Below are positions 8,424 through 16,465 of a stretch of DNA of 64,000 nucleotides, piece after piece. The DNA lies in contig JACJYV010000001.1 in assembly GCA_020635905.1 (NCBI GenBank), positions 1,302,001 to 1,366,000 of the forward strand, in the 5' to 3' direction. The stretch is from Bacteroidia bacterium. Its GTDB lineage: Bacteria > Bacteroidota > Bacteroidia > J057 > JADKCL01. The stretch's first letter is position 1, and each line of letters begins with the position of its first letter. The notes beneath the pieces are model-generated. The model did not search any database. It worked only from the letters and a program-made list of their open reading frames with translations, and was not told where the DNA came from. The position numbers and the translations under genes were made by a program.

Positions 8424-8897
8424 ATGGATGTAGGACAAATTATTTCCAAATACACCACACCCCCGCTGAGTTACCGTTTTGGGGTGGTATTTTTTGTGGC
8501 AGGTCTGATCCCCAACCCCCTGGACATCAAGTTTCAGAAGGTTTCGGGCCTGACTTCCACCATCAGCACCACCACGGTCGAGGAAGGGGGGCAAAATCTG
8601 TACAGCCATCGCCTCCCCAAAAAGGTTCAGTACGACAACCTGGTCCTGGAACGCGGCATGGTGATCGGGTCACCCCTGAACATTGAATTCAATGTGGCCA
8701 TGTCTCTGCTCAAATTTGCCCCTTCCAATGTACTGGTATCTCTGCTCGACGAAAGCGGCCTGCCGCTGGCGGCCTGGCTGTTTTTCAAAGCCTATCCCGT
8801 CAAGTGGTCAGTTTCTGACCTCAACGCCGGGGAAAACAGTGTGATGGTGGATACCATGGAACTTGCCTACACCCGATTCCAAAGTCTGAGGGTCTGA
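8424..8897 (+). CDS. eCIS tube initiator-like protein 3 (gp19 superfamily, Pvc5-like)
   Basis: 157 residues. Weaker but clear gp19-type pattern: PPLSYRFGVVFFVAG, DIKFQKVSGLTSTI, YDNLVLERGMVIGSPLNIEF, NVLVSLLDESGLPLAAWLFF, AYPVKWSVSDLNAGENSVMV. The lack of the 'YPLPVYN' N-terminus and the shift in the C-terminal strand set it apart from the two preceding paralogues. It resembles the Pvc5-type subunit that connects tube and spike. It is followed by the tiny DUF5908 gene with only two bases between. Confidence 0.88.
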   Translation: MDVGQIISKYTTPPLSYRFGVVFFVAGLIPNPLDIKFQKVSGLTSTISTTTVEEGGQNLYSHRLPKKVQYDNLVLERGMVIGSPLNIEFNVAMSLLKFAPSNVLVSLLDESGLPLAAWLFFKAYPVKWSVSDLNAGENSVMVDTMELAYTRFQSLRV

Positions 8898-8899
8898 AT

Positions 8900-9064
8900 A
8901 TGCCGGTAGAAATCAAAGAAATGATCGTACGGGCGGTAATCTCACCCAATCCGGGCAGTGAAGAACTGAGCGGAGGCTCTGCGCACAGCATGGGCCAGGA
9001 TGAGATCATCGCCGAATGTGTAAAACAGGTCCTGAAGGTCCTCAACGCGAAAAAGGAAAGATAA
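8900..9064 (+). CDS. Small DUF5908-like eCIS protein (Pvc6 position)
   Basis: A 54-residue protein beginning MPVEIKEMIVRAVISPN and ending CVKQVLKVLNAKKER, easily missed because of its length. The 'MP(V/I)EI.E(M/L)(I/V)(I/V)RA.(V/I)' opening, low-complexity Gly/Ser/Glu middle and amphipathic C-terminal helix are features I associate with DUF5908, a short protein regularly found between the last tube-like gene and the LysM gene in eCIS loci. It is tightly packed: two bases after the previous stop and six before the next start. Function is unknown; a chaperone or baseplate glue role is only speculation. Confidence 0.85.
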   Translation: MPVEIKEMIVRAVISPNPGSEELSGGSAHSMGQDEIIAECVKQVLKVLNAKKER

Positions 9065-9070
9065 AGCAGT

Positions 9071-9754
9071 ATGCTCAATCTCTTTAAACTGGAAAAACTC
9101 AAGATCGAGTGTTTTAAGAATAAGCTGAGGGCAGGGTTGCCCCATTACACCATTGAGGTAATGTTCAACCCTGAATCCTACTCTCAGTCTTATTCCAATA
9201 CCTTCCAGAAAAAGCAGGGGATCAATACCACAGGCAGCACCTCCAGCTACTCGGTCAGCAAGCCCGAAGAGCTGAAATTCGACCTGATACTCGACAGTTC
9301 GGGGGTGACGGAATACAAATTATTCGGTCCCCCGGTCAAATCCGTTTATGAGCAGGTCCAGGATTTCCTGAAAAAGACCTATTACATGCAGGGCGCCACC
9401 CACCAGCCTGCCTTTTTGCGCATCAAGTGGGGGCCCATGGTCTTCGACGGCCGCCTGCAGGACGTGAAAATCACCTATGAAATGTTTGACAAATCCGGGG
9501 TTCCCGTACGGGGAAAACTGGATGTCACCTTCACGGGCGATGTCAAGGATCCTTCAGGCGCAGACATCAAAAACTCACCCGACCTCACCCACCACCGGGT
9601 GGTCAAAGGCGGGGAAACCCTTCCCATGTTGTCCAATGAAATTTACGGGTCGCCTTCCTACTACCTGCAGTTGGCAGCCGTAAACAACCTGGACCATTTC
9701 AGGGAACTCCAACCCGGGCAGGAATTGATTTTCCCACCCCTTAATGAAGATTAA
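9071..9754 (+). CDS. eCIS LysM-domain baseplate protein (Pvc7-like)
   Basis: 227 residues. The first 160 resemble the CIS_spike_tip/gp53-like segment found in phage and eCIS proteins that bind the central spike (YTIEVMFNPESYSQSY, LKFDLILDSSGVTEY, AFLRIKWGPMVFDGRL, YEMFDKSGVPVRGKL). The last 60 form a LysM domain (HHRVVKGGETLPMLSNEIYG ... RELQPGQELIFP). In these machines the protein clamps the spike to the first tube ring; the LysM here is structural rather than cell-wall-binding. It sits directly before the spike gene. Confidence 0.93.
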   Translation: MLNLFKLEKLKIECFKNKLRAGLPHYTIEVMFNPESYSQSYSNTFQKKQGINTTGSTSSYSVSKPEELKFDLILDSSGVTEYKLFGPPVKSVYEQVQDFLKKTYYMQGATHQPAFLRIKWGPMVFDGRLQDVKITYEMFDKSGVPVRGKLDVTFTGDVKDPSGADIKNSPDLTHHRVVKGGETLPMLSNEIYGSPSYYLQLAAVNNLDHFRELQPGQELIFPPLNED

Positions 9755-9757
9755 AGC

Positions 9758-11425
9758 ATGGCGGTAGTCACCGTAACCGTAAATATTGACGGCACCCTGA
9801 TGGATCCGAAAATTATCCTGCTGCATGTGGATGTGGTCAGGGAAATGAATCGTATCCCCACCGCCGAAATAGAGTTGCTGGAACCTGCCATTTTCGAAAA
9901 AGGCTTTCAAATCAGCGATAAGGGCACCTTTGCGCCGGGTAAAAAGGTCGAGATCAAAATCCGGTACGAAGGCAAAAACAAGACGGAATTCAAAGTCTTT
10001 GAAGGCATAATCGTCAGGCTGGAAGTATCGGCCACCACCCGCCAGTCCACCTACAAAATCTGTCTGCGGGACGTGACCTTCCAGATGACCACCAACCGTA
10101 AAAGTGCCTATTTCGAAAAGAAATCAGACAGCGCCATCATCAAAGAGATCCTGGGCACCTATCCCAAAGTCACGCCCGGGAAGATATTTGCCACCCAGCC
10201 CGTCCACAAGGAAATGGTGCAGTTTTACTCCAGCGACTGGGACTTTATGATGGCCCGGGCCGAAGCCAACGGGTTGCTGGTGGTGGTCAATGACGGCAAG
10301 GTTGACCTGATCGACGCCTCCATCAAAGGTTCGGCAAAACATTCCTTTTTCCTGAGTACTGCCCTGATCAGCAACCTGGAAATTGAGTCAGACCTGCGCA
10401 ACCAGTACAAAACGGTGACGGCCCAGGGCTGGGATGTCAAGAAGGGAGAGCTTTCGGCCAGGGCCCAGGCCAAAGAAGTGAAGCTTGCCCCCGGCAAAAT
10501 CAGTCCCACCGCAGGCGCGGCCGATATCGGCACCAACGAATACCACCTCCGCTCCATCGTGCCTACCGAGAAAGAAGAACTCGAGGCCTGGGCCCAGTCG
10601 CAGATGGTGAAAAGCCGGGGCTCCCTTGTGCAGGGCACCATCACCGTGCCCGGCATGGGCGACATACTTCCCGGGGAAACCATGGAACTGAAGGAAATAG
10701 CCAAAGCCTTCGACGGCATGACCATGGTCACCGGGGTGCGCCACCAGGTATCCACCTCGGGGTGGGAAACCACCATTCAGTTTGGCCTGGGCTATAACTG
10801 GATCTATCACCGCGAAGATTTCATGGACCGGCCTGCAGGAGGGATGCTGCCCGGAGTGAATGGCCTGCAAATCGGGATTGTGGATGAATTCAAGGAAGAT
10901 ACAGACTCGCCCCTGACCCGGGTCAAGGTGAAAATCCCCTCCATCGACGGGCAAAAAGCCTCGGTCTGGGCCCGCCTGGCCACCTTTGATGCAGGCAAGG
11001 AAAGGGGAGCCTTTTTCCGTCCTTATCCCGGCGACGAAGTGGTGCTCGGTTTTTTCAATGACGATCCGCGCCAGCCGGTCATTCTGGGTTCGGTGTATAA
11101 TAAGCTGAATGCCCACACCCTGAAGCCCGAAAAGGAAAATCCCAAACGGGGATTTTATACCAAAGAAGGCCTCAGCATCCTCTTTGACGACAAGGAAAAA
11201 AGCATTCTGATCGAGACGAAAGCCAGGCAATCCATCCTGATCAATGAATCCAAGCCTTCGATCGTCATCACCGACAAGAAAAACAGCAACACCGTGACCC
11301 TCGACGACAAGGGCATCACCCTCAAAGCCGAAAAATCGGACATCCTGATCGATTCGGGCGGCGACCTCACCCTCAAAGCCAAAGGCAAGGTAATTCTGGA
11401 TGCGCCGGGAGTTGAAACCAAATGA
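9758..11425 (+). CDS. eCIS VgrG-like central spike protein (Pvc8-like)
   Basis: 555 residues. The N-terminal two thirds hold the gp27-like barrel region (IEIKIRYEG-type strands, EIKEILGTYP). Then comes the gp5-type OB domain (GIVDEFKEDTDSPLTRVKVK ... WARLATFDAG ... PYPGDEVVLGFFNDDPRQPV), with the signature 'GDEV...F...D...P...G'. The C-terminus is a run of short alternating hydrophobic strands (SILIETKARQSILINE, SNTVTLDDKGITLKA, DLTLKAKGKVILDAPG), forming the trimeric beta-helix needle. No extra toxin domain is fused. Its TGA overlaps the ATG of the gp25 gene. Confidence 0.95.
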   Translation: MAVVTVTVNIDGTLMDPKIILLHVDVVREMNRIPTAEIELLEPAIFEKGFQISDKGTFAPGKKVEIKIRYEGKNKTEFKVFEGIIVRLEVSATTRQSTYKICLRDVTFQMTTNRKSAYFEKKSDSAIIKEILGTYPKVTPGKIFATQPVHKEMVQFYSSDWDFMMARAEANGLLVVVNDGKVDLIDASIKGSAKHSFFLSTALISNLEIESDLRNQYKTVTAQGWDVKKGELSARAQAKEVKLAPGKISPTAGAADIGTNEYHLRSIVPTEKEELEAWAQSQMVKSRGSLVQGTITVPGMGDILPGETMELKEIAKAFDGMTMVTGVRHQVSTSGWETTIQFGLGYNWIYHREDFMDRPAGGMLPGVNGLQIGIVDEFKEDTDSPLTRVKVKIPSIDGQKASVWARLATFDAGKERGAFFRPYPGDEVVLGFFNDDPRQPVILGSVYNKLNAHTLKPEKENPKRGFYTKEGLSILFDDKEKSILIETKARQSILINESKPSIVITDKKNSNTVTLDDKGITLKAEKSDILIDSGGDLTLKAKGKVILDAPGVETK

Positions 11426-11859
11426 AAAACGCAATGGAAACACCCACGGATAGAAGTTCATTTCTGGGAACGGGCTGGAGTTTTCCGCCCCTCTTCACCG
11501 CCAATGGAGCAGATGTGGAAATGGTCTCCCGCGAGGAAGACATCTTCCAGAGCCTGCAAATCCTGCTTTCCACCAACCTCAACGAGCGCAGCATGCAGCT
11601 CAGTTATGGCAGCGACATGAACATTTTCCTCTTCGAGGAAATTGACCAAAGCCTGATCACCAACATCTACAGCCTGATCAGCGATGCCATTTACTACCAC
11701 GAACCCCGCATCACCCTCGATAATGTGGAGGTGAATGCCGATGAGCAGGAGAGCGGATTGCTCCTGATTAGTGTGAAATACACCATCAAAGCCACCAACA
11801 GCCGCTATAACCTGGTCTGGCCTTTCTACATCAACGAAGCTGTGCAAACCCTGATCTGA
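11422..11859 (+). CDS. eCIS gp25-like baseplate wedge protein (Pvc9-like)
   Basis: 145 residues, with the gp25/lysozyme-like (GPW_gp25) domain. It contains the diagnostic EPRI motif (YHEPRITLDNVEV), known in T4 gp25 to contact the sheath core and trigger contraction. The first part (GTGWSFPPLF ... SREEDIFQSLQILLSTNLNE) is also typical. The start ATG lies within the end of the spike gene (ATGA overlap), and the stop overlaps the following start by one base, so spike, gp25 and spike-tip proteins are translationally coupled. Confidence 0.93.
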   Translation: MKNAMETPTDRSSFLGTGWSFPPLFTANGADVEMVSREEDIFQSLQILLSTNLNERSMQLSYGSDMNIFLFEEIDQSLITNIYSLISDAIYYHEPRITLDNVEVNADEQESGLLLISVKYTIKATNSRYNLVWPFYINEAVQTLI

Positions 11860-12287
11860 TGCCGAAACACATCATCATACATGGAGACCTGGTCATTTTC
11901 AATCCTGCCTTTCAGGGAGCCACCGTGTTGGTATTGCCCGGCAAGATGGAAGGGAGCGGGATTTCGAAAATCACCAAAAAGGCTATTTGCGTGGAAGGGG
12001 ACGAGAAGAAGGTGGAATTGGACGGCATGTATTTCACCCCTTCGCACCCCATACCCGGCAAGGGCAAAGTGAAAATCATGGCCCTGGCGCCCGACCAACT
12101 GGCCAAAAAGTACAAATGTGGGGGCAAAGCGGTCATCCTCAAGGGAGGGGATTTCGAAGCCGTGCTGGAAGTGTCCAGTCAGGCAAAGCAACCTGCGCCT
12201 CCCGGTCCGCCGGTTCCCGATCCGACCCCGCAGTACATGGGCAAAGGGAAATTTATTTCCAAAAACTTCAAACACACAGGAGCCTGA
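11859..12287 (+). CDS. eCIS PAAR-like spike tip protein (Pvc10-like)
   Basis: 142 residues, starting MPKHIIIHGDLVIFNPAFQG. Short glycine-rich strands follow (VLVLPGKMEGSGI, KAICVEGDEKKVELDGMYF, KCGGKAVILKGGDFEAVLEV), consistent with a small conical beta-structure capping the VgrG needle. The position between gp25 and baseplate J matches pvc10. Sequence similarity to canonical PAAR repeats is weak, so the call rests partly on gene order. The C-terminal proline-rich linker (PAPPGPPVPDPTP) with a basic tail is unusual for a tip and might hold an accessory function. Confidence 0.72.
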   Translation: MPKHIIIHGDLVIFNPAFQGATVLVLPGKMEGSGISKITKKAICVEGDEKKVELDGMYFTPSHPIPGKGKVKIMALAPDQLAKKYKCGGKAVILKGGDFEAVLEVSSQAKQPAPPGPPVPDPTPQYMGKGKFISKNFKHTGA

Positions 12288-12312
12288 ATGCCCCCTGGCC
12301 AGGCAAAAATAA

Positions 12313-15300
12313 ATGAGCGAAGCACCCCAATATAAAGCGACCAATCACCGCGACGGCATCAGCCAGCTGCAACGGAAATCCCCTATTCTGGATCCCGCTT
12401 ACGTGAGTGTGGACGAACGCAGTCTGGGTGATCTCCTGCTCTTTGCCCGGGAATTTGCCCGTAACCTCGTATTTTATAACGAAAATAATGAGCCTGCGGG
12501 CGATTGGAGTGGATTTTTGGGAGAAAGTGAATCCTTTCGCAAAAACCTGGTCGCCTGGATGGAAGGCAGCAACACCTTCAGCCACGATCCCATCCTGCAG
12601 GCCGAACTGGCCCGGCCCCACCGGGTGCTGTTTCTGGCCTTCCTGCGTCAGTTGCAGGAATTGCAGACCCAGCTAAATCAGTTTACCCAAAAGCACCTCG
12701 ATTTCTACTACCGCGAATTACTGGGCTTCAACCCCCGCAAAGCCACTCCCGATCAGGTGAATGTGCTGGTGGAGTTGAATTCCAATATCGGGGAATTTTT
12801 GCTGAAGGCGGGTACCGAACTCAATGCAGGCAAGGACCAGAGCGGAAAGGATCAGATTTACCTCACGGAGGAAGATATTCTGCTCAACCAGGCGCGGGTG
12901 GGTGAATTGAAATCCCTGTTTGTGGACAAGGTAATCACCACCATTTCCACCGCCCGCAAAATTGCGGGCCGCGACAGCGACGACGGGGGCTTCATGGATA
13001 TGTTGCAGGTGGCCCTCGGCGATCCCGAACCAGGTGATTTTCTGCCGGTTTATAATGGCAACCCTGTCACCTGGGAGGTGCTCAAAGTACTGCCCAATGA
13101 CTGGCCCGCCAGCGGAAAACCGCCCGAATCCCTGCCTTCAGTCAGGTATGTGGAGGATCAGTTATTCCTCAATACCGACGACTTTCGCTTCATGATCGCC
13201 CTGCAGGAGGAATGGGCGGGCACCTACGACAAAGAATGGGAGCCCGTGTACGACTTCCTGGAGAAGGCCAATTTTGCCAAACAGATTGCGGCCCGCCGCC
13301 AGATCCTGGAGGATATCCGCAGTGCGGAAACCGAAAACAGCCTGGGCCTGAAACGCATGCTCGAATACTCCCTGGGCGACCCCGATCCCAATGATCCCCT
13401 GCCTTTCTTCAAAGAAAGCCAGGCCGACCTGCTGGATCAACTCAAAACCGCGCTGGACGGAGACGATAAGGCCGCGGCCCTGGCCTACATCACGGATGAA
13501 ATGTACATGAAGCAGGCCGATTTTGACGCCCTGTATTCCCTCAAAATGGCCACTTCTCCCACCCAGGCCGACTGGGACAAGGCCTGTAACATCCTGGAAC
13601 TGGCGGGCAGACAGAAAAGGGGCATCAATCCCACTTCCCCCCGCACGGAGGAGGTCAGGTATATTTATGCCTTTCCCGATGCAGAGAGTGTGGTTTCGGA
13701 CAGCGGATTGATTCAGGAGGAAACAGGTAAATGGAAAACCTTTGGCGCTCCCACCCCGGGCACCACCCATTGTCCGCTGGGGCTGGCCATTGCCTCTCCC
13801 TTGCTGGAAATGGCAGAAGGGGAGCGGGTCTGCATCCTCACCCTGGGCTTTGAATCCGAAGGATTCAAGCCGGCCAGGCTCCAGGAAAACGATTTCTTTA
13901 CTTTCAGCTTCAGTTCTGAAAAAGCTCCCGTTTATCCCGTGGTGGAATCTTCGGGACCGGGAACTTACTGTACCTCCAACCCTTACCGCCTGATGGCCAA
14001 TCCACCGGCCAGTTATGCAGGCAATAAACTGAAATTATCGCCCGGCGATGCCTACAGCAGCTCTGATAAAGGGCAGCTGGTCATTCTCAATAATGGCAAT
14101 ATCTATCAGGTGGTGGAAATTCACTCTGATACCGAGGCGACGGTCAGGGAAACAGGCAACCTGAGTGAGGATTTTCCGCCCGTCAGCGGATTTTTCCCCG
14201 CAGGCGGGGTCATTCTGAACGGGCTGCGCTACCGCCTCAGCCTGGATCCCACCCAGCCGCCCGTATTGCCCGACCCGGCCGGGGCGGTGCAGAGTCCCTG
14301 GCCCCTGCTGTCGCTGGAATTGAAAAACCACGAGAAAAACGGCAGTCCCTACAACCGCTACCAGGACCTCAAGGACCTCGACCTGAACAAGGTGCACCTC
14401 AAAGTGGAGGTCAAGGGAATCCGGGATTTTGGCATTGCCAATGACGAAACCCTGCCCGAAACCAAAAAGCCATTCACCCTGCTGGGTAATCTGCCCGGGG
14501 CGGAAAACAGCTTTTACCTGGCCGGACCCGAGATTTGCCGCAAGCGACTGGATCGCCTGGATCTGGATCTGACCTGGAAGGGATTGCCCGAAGAAACCCT
14601 CACCCGGCATTATGAAAATTATCCCAAAGTGGATAACCAGGCCATCAACGGACCCTACCCCATAACCCGGGCCGTGGTTTCCACCACCTCTTTCCGGGTG
14701 ACTCCCATCCTGGTGGACCGGCGGACCAGCCAGCTTCTCAATCCCCAGGGCCAGAATGGCCTGGCTTTATTTTCGGACAAGGACAGTAAAACCAATGCTC
14801 AATCCAGCCTGGCCGTAACCACCATTCCGGAAGTCCTTGCCCAAAACCACCCTGGTTTTGTGTACAACCCCCAGCCTGGCCTGGAGGCGGCTGAGCATCC
14901 CCTGGACTGGAACCGTCATTTCAAATTCCAGTTGCGCAGCCCGGATTTCCTGCATGCCATCTATCCTGAAATATCCGGGAAAAAAGTGTCCCTGTCCTTC
15001 GACCAGAATGGTCGCAATGCGACCTGGGCCGACCTCAGGCTGCCGCCGCCTTACACCCCGGAAGTGAGCGCCCTCAGCCTGGGCTATACCGCCTCGCTGA
15101 CCATTATTCCAGGAAAACCGACCACCATCGCAGGGGAGGAGATCATCCATATCCTGCCCTTTGGCAATCGCCGCACCTTTGATGCCACCGAGCCACCTTT
15201 CCACCTGTTGCCTCAGTACCCTGAGCAGGGCGAACTCTATCTGGGCATTGACGGCCTGAATCCCCCCCAGAATCTTTCCCTGCTCTTTCAGATGGTGGAG

Positions 15301-16443
15301 GGCACCGCCGATCCCGGCATTGCCAAACCGCCCGTTTCCTGGTCGGTGCTGGGACCCAACGGCTGGCTTACCCTGAATGAAAATAACATCATATCCGACC
15401 AGACGGAAGGCTTAAGGGATACGGGAATCATCCGTTTTTCCATTCCAAAGGAAGCCAGTCAGAGCAATCCTGAAATGCCGGTCGGCAAACACTGGATCAG
15501 GGTCACCGTGCCCGACCGTACCTCCGCCATTCCGGACACCATTGCGGTGCAGGCCCAGGCGGTGCTGGCCACCTTCCAGGACCGGGAAAATTCGGCCTCC
15601 CATTTCGACCAGCCATTGCCGCCCCAAAGCATCACCGGTTTGGTGGAAAATCTGCCTGAGGTAGAAGCGGTGAGCCAGCCCTGGTCATCCGACAAAGGCA
15701 AACCCTCTGAGGATCTGAGCATCTTCTACAACCGCATCAGCGAACGCATCCGCCACAAAAACCGGGCCCTCAACCTGTGGGATTATGAGCGGATGGTGTT
15801 GGATAATTTTCCCTCCGTTTACAAAGCCAAATGCATTCCCGGCCGCCTGCACAATACCAAAGGGCTGGTGAGAATGGTGGTGATCCCCGACATCCGCGGT
15901 AAACATCCCTTCTTTCCGGTCGAACCCAAGGTTCCGGCGGCCACCCTGGCTCAGATCCAGGAATTTCTGGCTGCCAATACCCCGGCCTGGGCCGATATTC
16001 AGGTCAAAAACCCGGTTTTTGTCCGGGTCAAAGCCAGATTCCTGGTCCGTTTCCGGGCACCCTACAACCCGGGCTACTTCCTCAAACAACTCAACGAAGA
16101 CCTGAAACGCTACCTGTCGCCCTGGGCGTACGAAGAAGGGGCCGACATAGTACTGGGAGGTAAAATCTATCCCAATGCCATTGTCAACTTCATCGAAAAT
16201 TGCCCCTACGTTGACTACGTGGCCCAACTTAAACTCTTTCAGAGCGCGGGCGATCAGCCCTTCCGGGATGTGAGAAGCATTTCCCAGGGAGAGCTGGCCG
16301 CCGTGGCCACTGATCCCGACATGGTGCTGGTCACTGCCCAGAGCCATGATATCGACCTCATCCCGGACAAAGGATACTCCCAGGAAGAATTCCAGGGTAT
16401 TGGATTCATGAAGCTGGGACTCGACTTCTTACTTACAAGCTAA
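12313..16443 (+). CDS. eCIS giant baseplate J-like protein (Pvc11-like)
   Basis: 1376 residues, the largest gene of the cluster and long compared with typical Pvc11. The N-terminal 200 residues (YYRELLGFNPRKATPDQVNV ... GTELNAGKDQSGKDQIYLTE) have the 'Baseplate J' entry pattern. The C-terminal 250 (LSIFYNRISERIRHKNRALN, DYERMVLDNFPSVYKAKCIP, NPVFVRVKARFLVRF, DIVLGGKIYPNAIVNFIEN) form the conserved J core. The central 700 residues are a lineage-specific insertion of beta-rich material, perhaps cage or wedge extension. It pairs with the Pvc12-like protein encoded downstream of the fibres. Confidence 0.93.
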   Translation: MSEAPQYKATNHRDGISQLQRKSPILDPAYVSVDERSLGDLLLFAREFARNLVFYNENNEPAGDWSGFLGESESFRKNLVAWMEGSNTFSHDPILQAELARPHRVLFLAFLRQLQELQTQLNQFTQKHLDFYYRELLGFNPRKATPDQVNVLVELNSNIGEFLLKAGTELNAGKDQSGKDQIYLTEEDILLNQARVGELKSLFVDKVITTISTARKIAGRDSDDGGFMDMLQVALGDPEPGDFLPVYNGNPVTWEVLKVLPNDWPASGKPPESLPSVRYVEDQLFLNTDDFRFMIALQEEWAGTYDKEWEPVYDFLEKANFAKQIAARRQILEDIRSAETENSLGLKRMLEYSLGDPDPNDPLPFFKESQADLLDQLKTALDGDDKAAALAYITDEMYMKQADFDALYSLKMATSPTQADWDKACNILELAGRQKRGINPTSPRTEEVRYIYAFPDAESVVSDSGLIQEETGKWKTFGAPTPGTTHCPLGLAIASPLLEMAEGERVCILTLGFESEGFKPARLQENDFFTFSFSSEKAPVYPVVESSGPGTYCTSNPYRLMANPPASYAGNKLKLSPGDAYSSSDKGQLVILNNGNIYQVVEIHSDTEATVRETGNLSEDFPPVSGFFPAGGVILNGLRYRLSLDPTQPPVLPDPAGAVQSPWPLLSLELKNHEKNGSPYNRYQDLKDLDLNKVHLKVEVKGIRDFGIANDETLPETKKPFTLLGNLPGAENSFYLAGPEICRKRLDRLDLDLTWKGLPEETLTRHYENYPKVDNQAINGPYPITRAVVSTTSFRVTPILVDRRTSQLLNPQGQNGLALFSDKDSKTNAQSSLAVTTIPEVLAQNHPGFVYNPQPGLEAAEHPLDWNRHFKFQLRSPDFLHAIYPEISGKKVSLSFDQNGRNATWADLRLPPPYTPEVSALSLGYTASLTIIPGKPTTIAGEEIIHILPFGNRRTFDATEPPFHLLPQYPEQGELYLGIDGLNPPQNLSLLFQMVEGTADPGIAKPPVSWSVLGPNGWLTLNENNIISDQTEGLRDTGIIRFSIPKEASQSNPEMPVGKHWIRVTVPDRTSAIPDTIAVQAQAVLATFQDRENSASHFDQPLPPQSITGLVENLPEVEAVSQPWSSDKGKPSEDLSIFYNRISERIRHKNRALNLWDYERMVLDNFPSVYKAKCIPGRLHNTKGLVRMVVIPDIRGKHPFFPVEPKVPAATLAQIQEFLAANTPAWADIQVKNPVFVRVKARFLVRFRAPYNPGYFLKQLNEDLKRYLSPWAYEEGADIVLGGKIYPNAIVNFIENCPYVDYVAQLKLFQSAGDQPFRDVRSISQGELAAVATDPDMVLVTAQSHDIDLIPDKGYSQEEFQGIGFMKLGLDFLLTS

Positions 16444-16465
16444 AAATCACTTAAAAAATATTGCC

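Noticed and set aside
10388..11461. Minus-strand frame of 357 codons inside the spike gene
   Set aside because: Mirror of the VgrG-like gene, which is clearly real from the OB and beta-helix motifs.
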